The notes below the pieces were generated by a model. That model saw only the letters and a program-made list of their open reading frames with translations, ran no database searches and had not been told where the DNA came from. DNA of 64,000 bases from Mycteria americana (Eukaryota; Chordata; Aves; Ciconiiformes; Ciconiidae). Below, in pieces: positions 61,638 to 64,000 of this stretch (the stretch's first letter is position 1; each line of letters begins with the position of its first letter). The position numbers and the translations under genes are program-made. The stretch is taken from the NCBI RefSeq assembly GCF_035582795.1, contig NC_134367.1, positions 107,246,062 to 107,310,061 on the forward strand. Reading direction: 5' to 3'.

Positions 61638-62540
61638 CTACGGTATTAGAAAAGAACCAGATTTGTGCTGTACAGCATTTAGCAGTGAAATTTATCCTAA
61701 CCTTTTTTCTTTTTTTCTGGGGGAGACAGGGGACGGGACACATGTGATGAACAACAGCAGAAAAAGGGGGGTGTGGAACACAATATTTTAATTTTACTTC
61801 ATAAAGCTAACTTCTCCCAATTTTTTTCCTGACAGTTCAGTATGTATTGACTAAGAGGAATTGCTAGCATTTCCCTACCTTGGCTAACAAGAGTATTTCA
61901 TAAAAACAGTTCTGTTTCTTTTCTACTGTTTTAACCCTTCTAATTCTCACCAGTTGCATCAAAGAACCTCATAATGATGCATTAAAAAGCGCAAGCACCT
62001 CCAATAAGAGCCTAAGACTAACGAGACCTGTGTGTAAGCTGTCTTACTCTTCATTTTAAAAATTTCTTACTTAGCCGGTGGCTACAATTTCAGGAAACAT
62101 ATGCAACTTGAATTCACTATTCATGTGATGTCAGTCACACTGTTCAAGACAAAAAAAAAAAAGACCCTACACCACCAAAATAAAGGTCACTAGTAAAACT
62201 ACAAGATTCTAAAGAAGGCTAAACTCACCAGACTCAAATGACAGTAGACAAAAGTAAAGTTTTTATATCTCTACAAACAGAGAAGTTTTAAAGGTGAAAA
62301 CCACATTTTTCTGGCATAAGTCCTATACAAAATAAGCACATCTCTGTCTCAAACATGTCATTTATGTATCTGAAACACAAAATAAACAGTGCTGCATAAT
62401 ACATGCCATGGAAAGACTTCTAAACTTTCAGGGTGGGAGCAGGAGAGGGGATGCACAGCAATCACCACTGGAGCTTTCCACCATCAACAACAGCAGTGCC
62501 TTGCTCTGGGTTGGGCTACATACTTCTCATGACACTTGCA
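61638..62540 (-). other. EPRS1: EPRS1 intron, proximal part
   Basis: Unique AT-rich sequence above the first PRS exon, up to the LTR. The intron is inferred to continue to or past the right edge, because the next upstream exon was not seen. Confidence 0.7.
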
Positions 62541-63091
62541 TGTCCTGGTTTTGGCTGGGATAGAGTTAATTTTCGTATCAGCTAGTAGCTGATATAGTGC
62601 TGTGTTTTGGATTTAGTATGAGAATAATGTTGATAACACACTGATGTTTTAGTTGTTGCTAAGTAGTGCTTACACTAAGTCAAGGACTTTTCAGCTTCTC
62701 ATGCTCTACCGACTCAGAAGGCTGGAGATGCACAAGAAGCTGGGAGGGGGCACAGCCAGGACAGCTGACCCAAACTGGCCAAACAGATATTCCATACCAT
62801 ATGACGTCATGCTCAGTATATAAACTAGGGGAAAACTGGCCAGGGGGCTGCTGCTCAGGGACTGGCTGGACATCGATTGGCGTGTGGTGAGCAGTTGCAT
62901 CGTGCATCACTTGCTTTGTATATTCTTTTTTAATTATTATTATTATTTTATTTCAATTATTAAACTGTTCTTATCTCAACCCATGAGTTTTCTCACTTAT
63001 ACTCTTCCCATTTTCTCCCCCATCCCAACAGGGGAGGAGCAAGAGAGTGGCTGTGTGGTGCTAAGTCACAGGTTGGGGTTAAATCATGACA
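62541..63091 (+). mobile_element. 5' LTR of an endogenous retrovirus in an EPRS1 intron
   Basis: A 551-bp LTR bounded by TG..CA in plus orientation, antisense to EPRS1. A CRE palindrome TGACGTCA (62802-62809) lies 8 bp upstream of TATATAAA (62817-62824), a compact retroviral core promoter. Followed after eight bases by a primer-binding-site-like sequence, which shows it is the 5' LTR of an element with internal sequence rather than a solo copy. Confidence 0.85.
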
Positions 63092-64000
63092 GTCCTTTTT
63101 GGCACTCAACATGGGGCTCGATGGATTGAGATAACAACAAATCTGACCAGAGCACATTAGAACAAATTTTTTATAAACATTTATTATATTGGTTTGATAG
63201 TCACTGGTCACAGCGTTGATTAATTTGCTCTCAAAGTTATTGTGCTCATTCTCAGTTGTGTTATGTAACACCTCACTTGCACTATATGCTCCCTGTTGTG
63301 CTGTTTATCACCACTGGGAGCTGGGTCAAGATTATCATTTTGCTGTACTTTGTAACACTGGTTTATGATACAAAATGGCTGGTCGTGAGACTAATCCGGT
63401 ATTTGTACTCAGCATTGCCGTCATCTCCATACTTCGGGAACCATCTCTCGGAAACTATTAATAATTACACTGTGTACCTTTTCTCCTCAGACAGCCAGTT
63501 TATGGAGGAGACACCTTCCTTCCCCTTCCCCTTCTCCTCCAGGCTAGTTACAATAGCTCTTGAGAATTCTGAATACCCTTGGGATGTTCAAACTGGCATG
63601 TTCCTGTTACTCCTACTCCTGAATGTGTTTCAGGTCTTGTTTAAAGTTAAACAACTATTTAAGAATATCACCCAGAGATCTACCCCAAGGCTGGACAGTT
63701 ATGAGTGGCAGGGTGTATGCGACAGTATGGGCAAGTACCTAGGACAGTGGGCACCTCCAGTGTTTTGGAACTTCACCCCTGAACAAGTGCAGAATCCTGA
63801 AAAACTAGTTAAGGATTTGCAAAAAGTATGCCGTCACCCTGGCAACTCCAAAGAGATACAAATCACTGCAATGTGCTGGGGCCTGACCCCTGCCTACTGA
63901 GCCCTGTTTAATACTATTCAGTACCCTCAAGGGGAAGAGAAGGTCTCTGGATCTGATGACAAAACGGTAGGCACTGCAGCTACTGCAACCTCTGCAACAG
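63092..64000 (+). mobile_element. Endogenous retrovirus internal region, partial
   Basis: Starts directly after the LTR. Positions 63100-63117 resemble a tRNA-Lys primer binding site (tggcactcaacatggggc), with three differences from the class II consensus, all C-to-T or G-to-A. Leader and the start of a long reading frame follow and run off the right edge. The class II (ERVK-like) assignment rests on the PBS only. The 3' LTR would be outside the window. Confidence 0.75.
63286..64000 (+). pseudogene. Retroviral 5' reading frame (gag position), interrupted
   Basis: First in-frame ATG at 63286. The frame is open to a TGA at 63898-63900 and continues open in the same frame to the window edge, so a single nonsense change interrupts it. 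The N-terminus is hydrophobic (a run of Leu/Ile/Val around 63310-63360), with a second hydrophobic Leu run near 63600. The remainder is polar, ending QITAMCWGLTPAY before the stop. Its position after the PBS suggests gag, but I cannot identify matrix, capsid or zinc-knuckle motifs in the visible part. Treated as a degenerate endogenous copy. Confidence 0.6.

Overview
This window is avian nuclear DNA. The organism call rests on CR1-type LINE 3' ends, an endogenous-retrovirus LTR of a type I associate with bird genomes, and the neighbouring pair SLC30A10 and EPRS1, both on the minus strand as in human 1q41. All gene structures were read by hand from splice sites, frame continuity and remembered family sequence. 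No database search was run.

Layout. Positions 1-21430 hold no gene I can recognise; they carry a nested pair of CR1 copies (5553-6940) and a TG-repeat cluster (17770-18052). A probable long 3' UTR (21431-26021) leads into SLC30A10, whose four coding exons run on the minus strand from 32047 (ATG) to 26022 (stop). Exon 1 sits in a CpG island. About 12 kb further upstream on the same strand (44090-44534) is a second, diverged copy of SLC30A10 exon 1, with its own TATA box and a phase-1 donor. I found no matching exons 2-4 for it before SLC30A10 itself, so it is either an alternative first exon of SLC30A10 or the remnant of a tandem paralogue. From 49597 to the right edge lies the 3' part of EPRS1 on the minus strand: twelve coding exons (61637 down to 49597) covering the whole prolyl-tRNA synthetase moiety. 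The glutamyl half and WHEP repeats lie beyond the window. A solo LTR (48706-49321) abuts the EPRS1 3' end, and a related provirus (5' LTR 62541-63091, internal region to the edge) lies on the plus strand, inferred to be inside an EPRS1 intron.

Functions. SLC30A10 is a plasma-membrane/endosomal cation-diffusion-facilitator known in mammals as a manganese exporter. EPRS1 charges tRNA-Glu and tRNA-Pro in the cytosolic multisynthetase complex. They are neighbours by synteny with no evident joint function. The most interesting item is the second exon 1: it keeps the membrane fold but replaces the two TM2 metal-site residues (N43 and D47) with A and H, and it can be spliced in frame to SLC30A10 exon 2.
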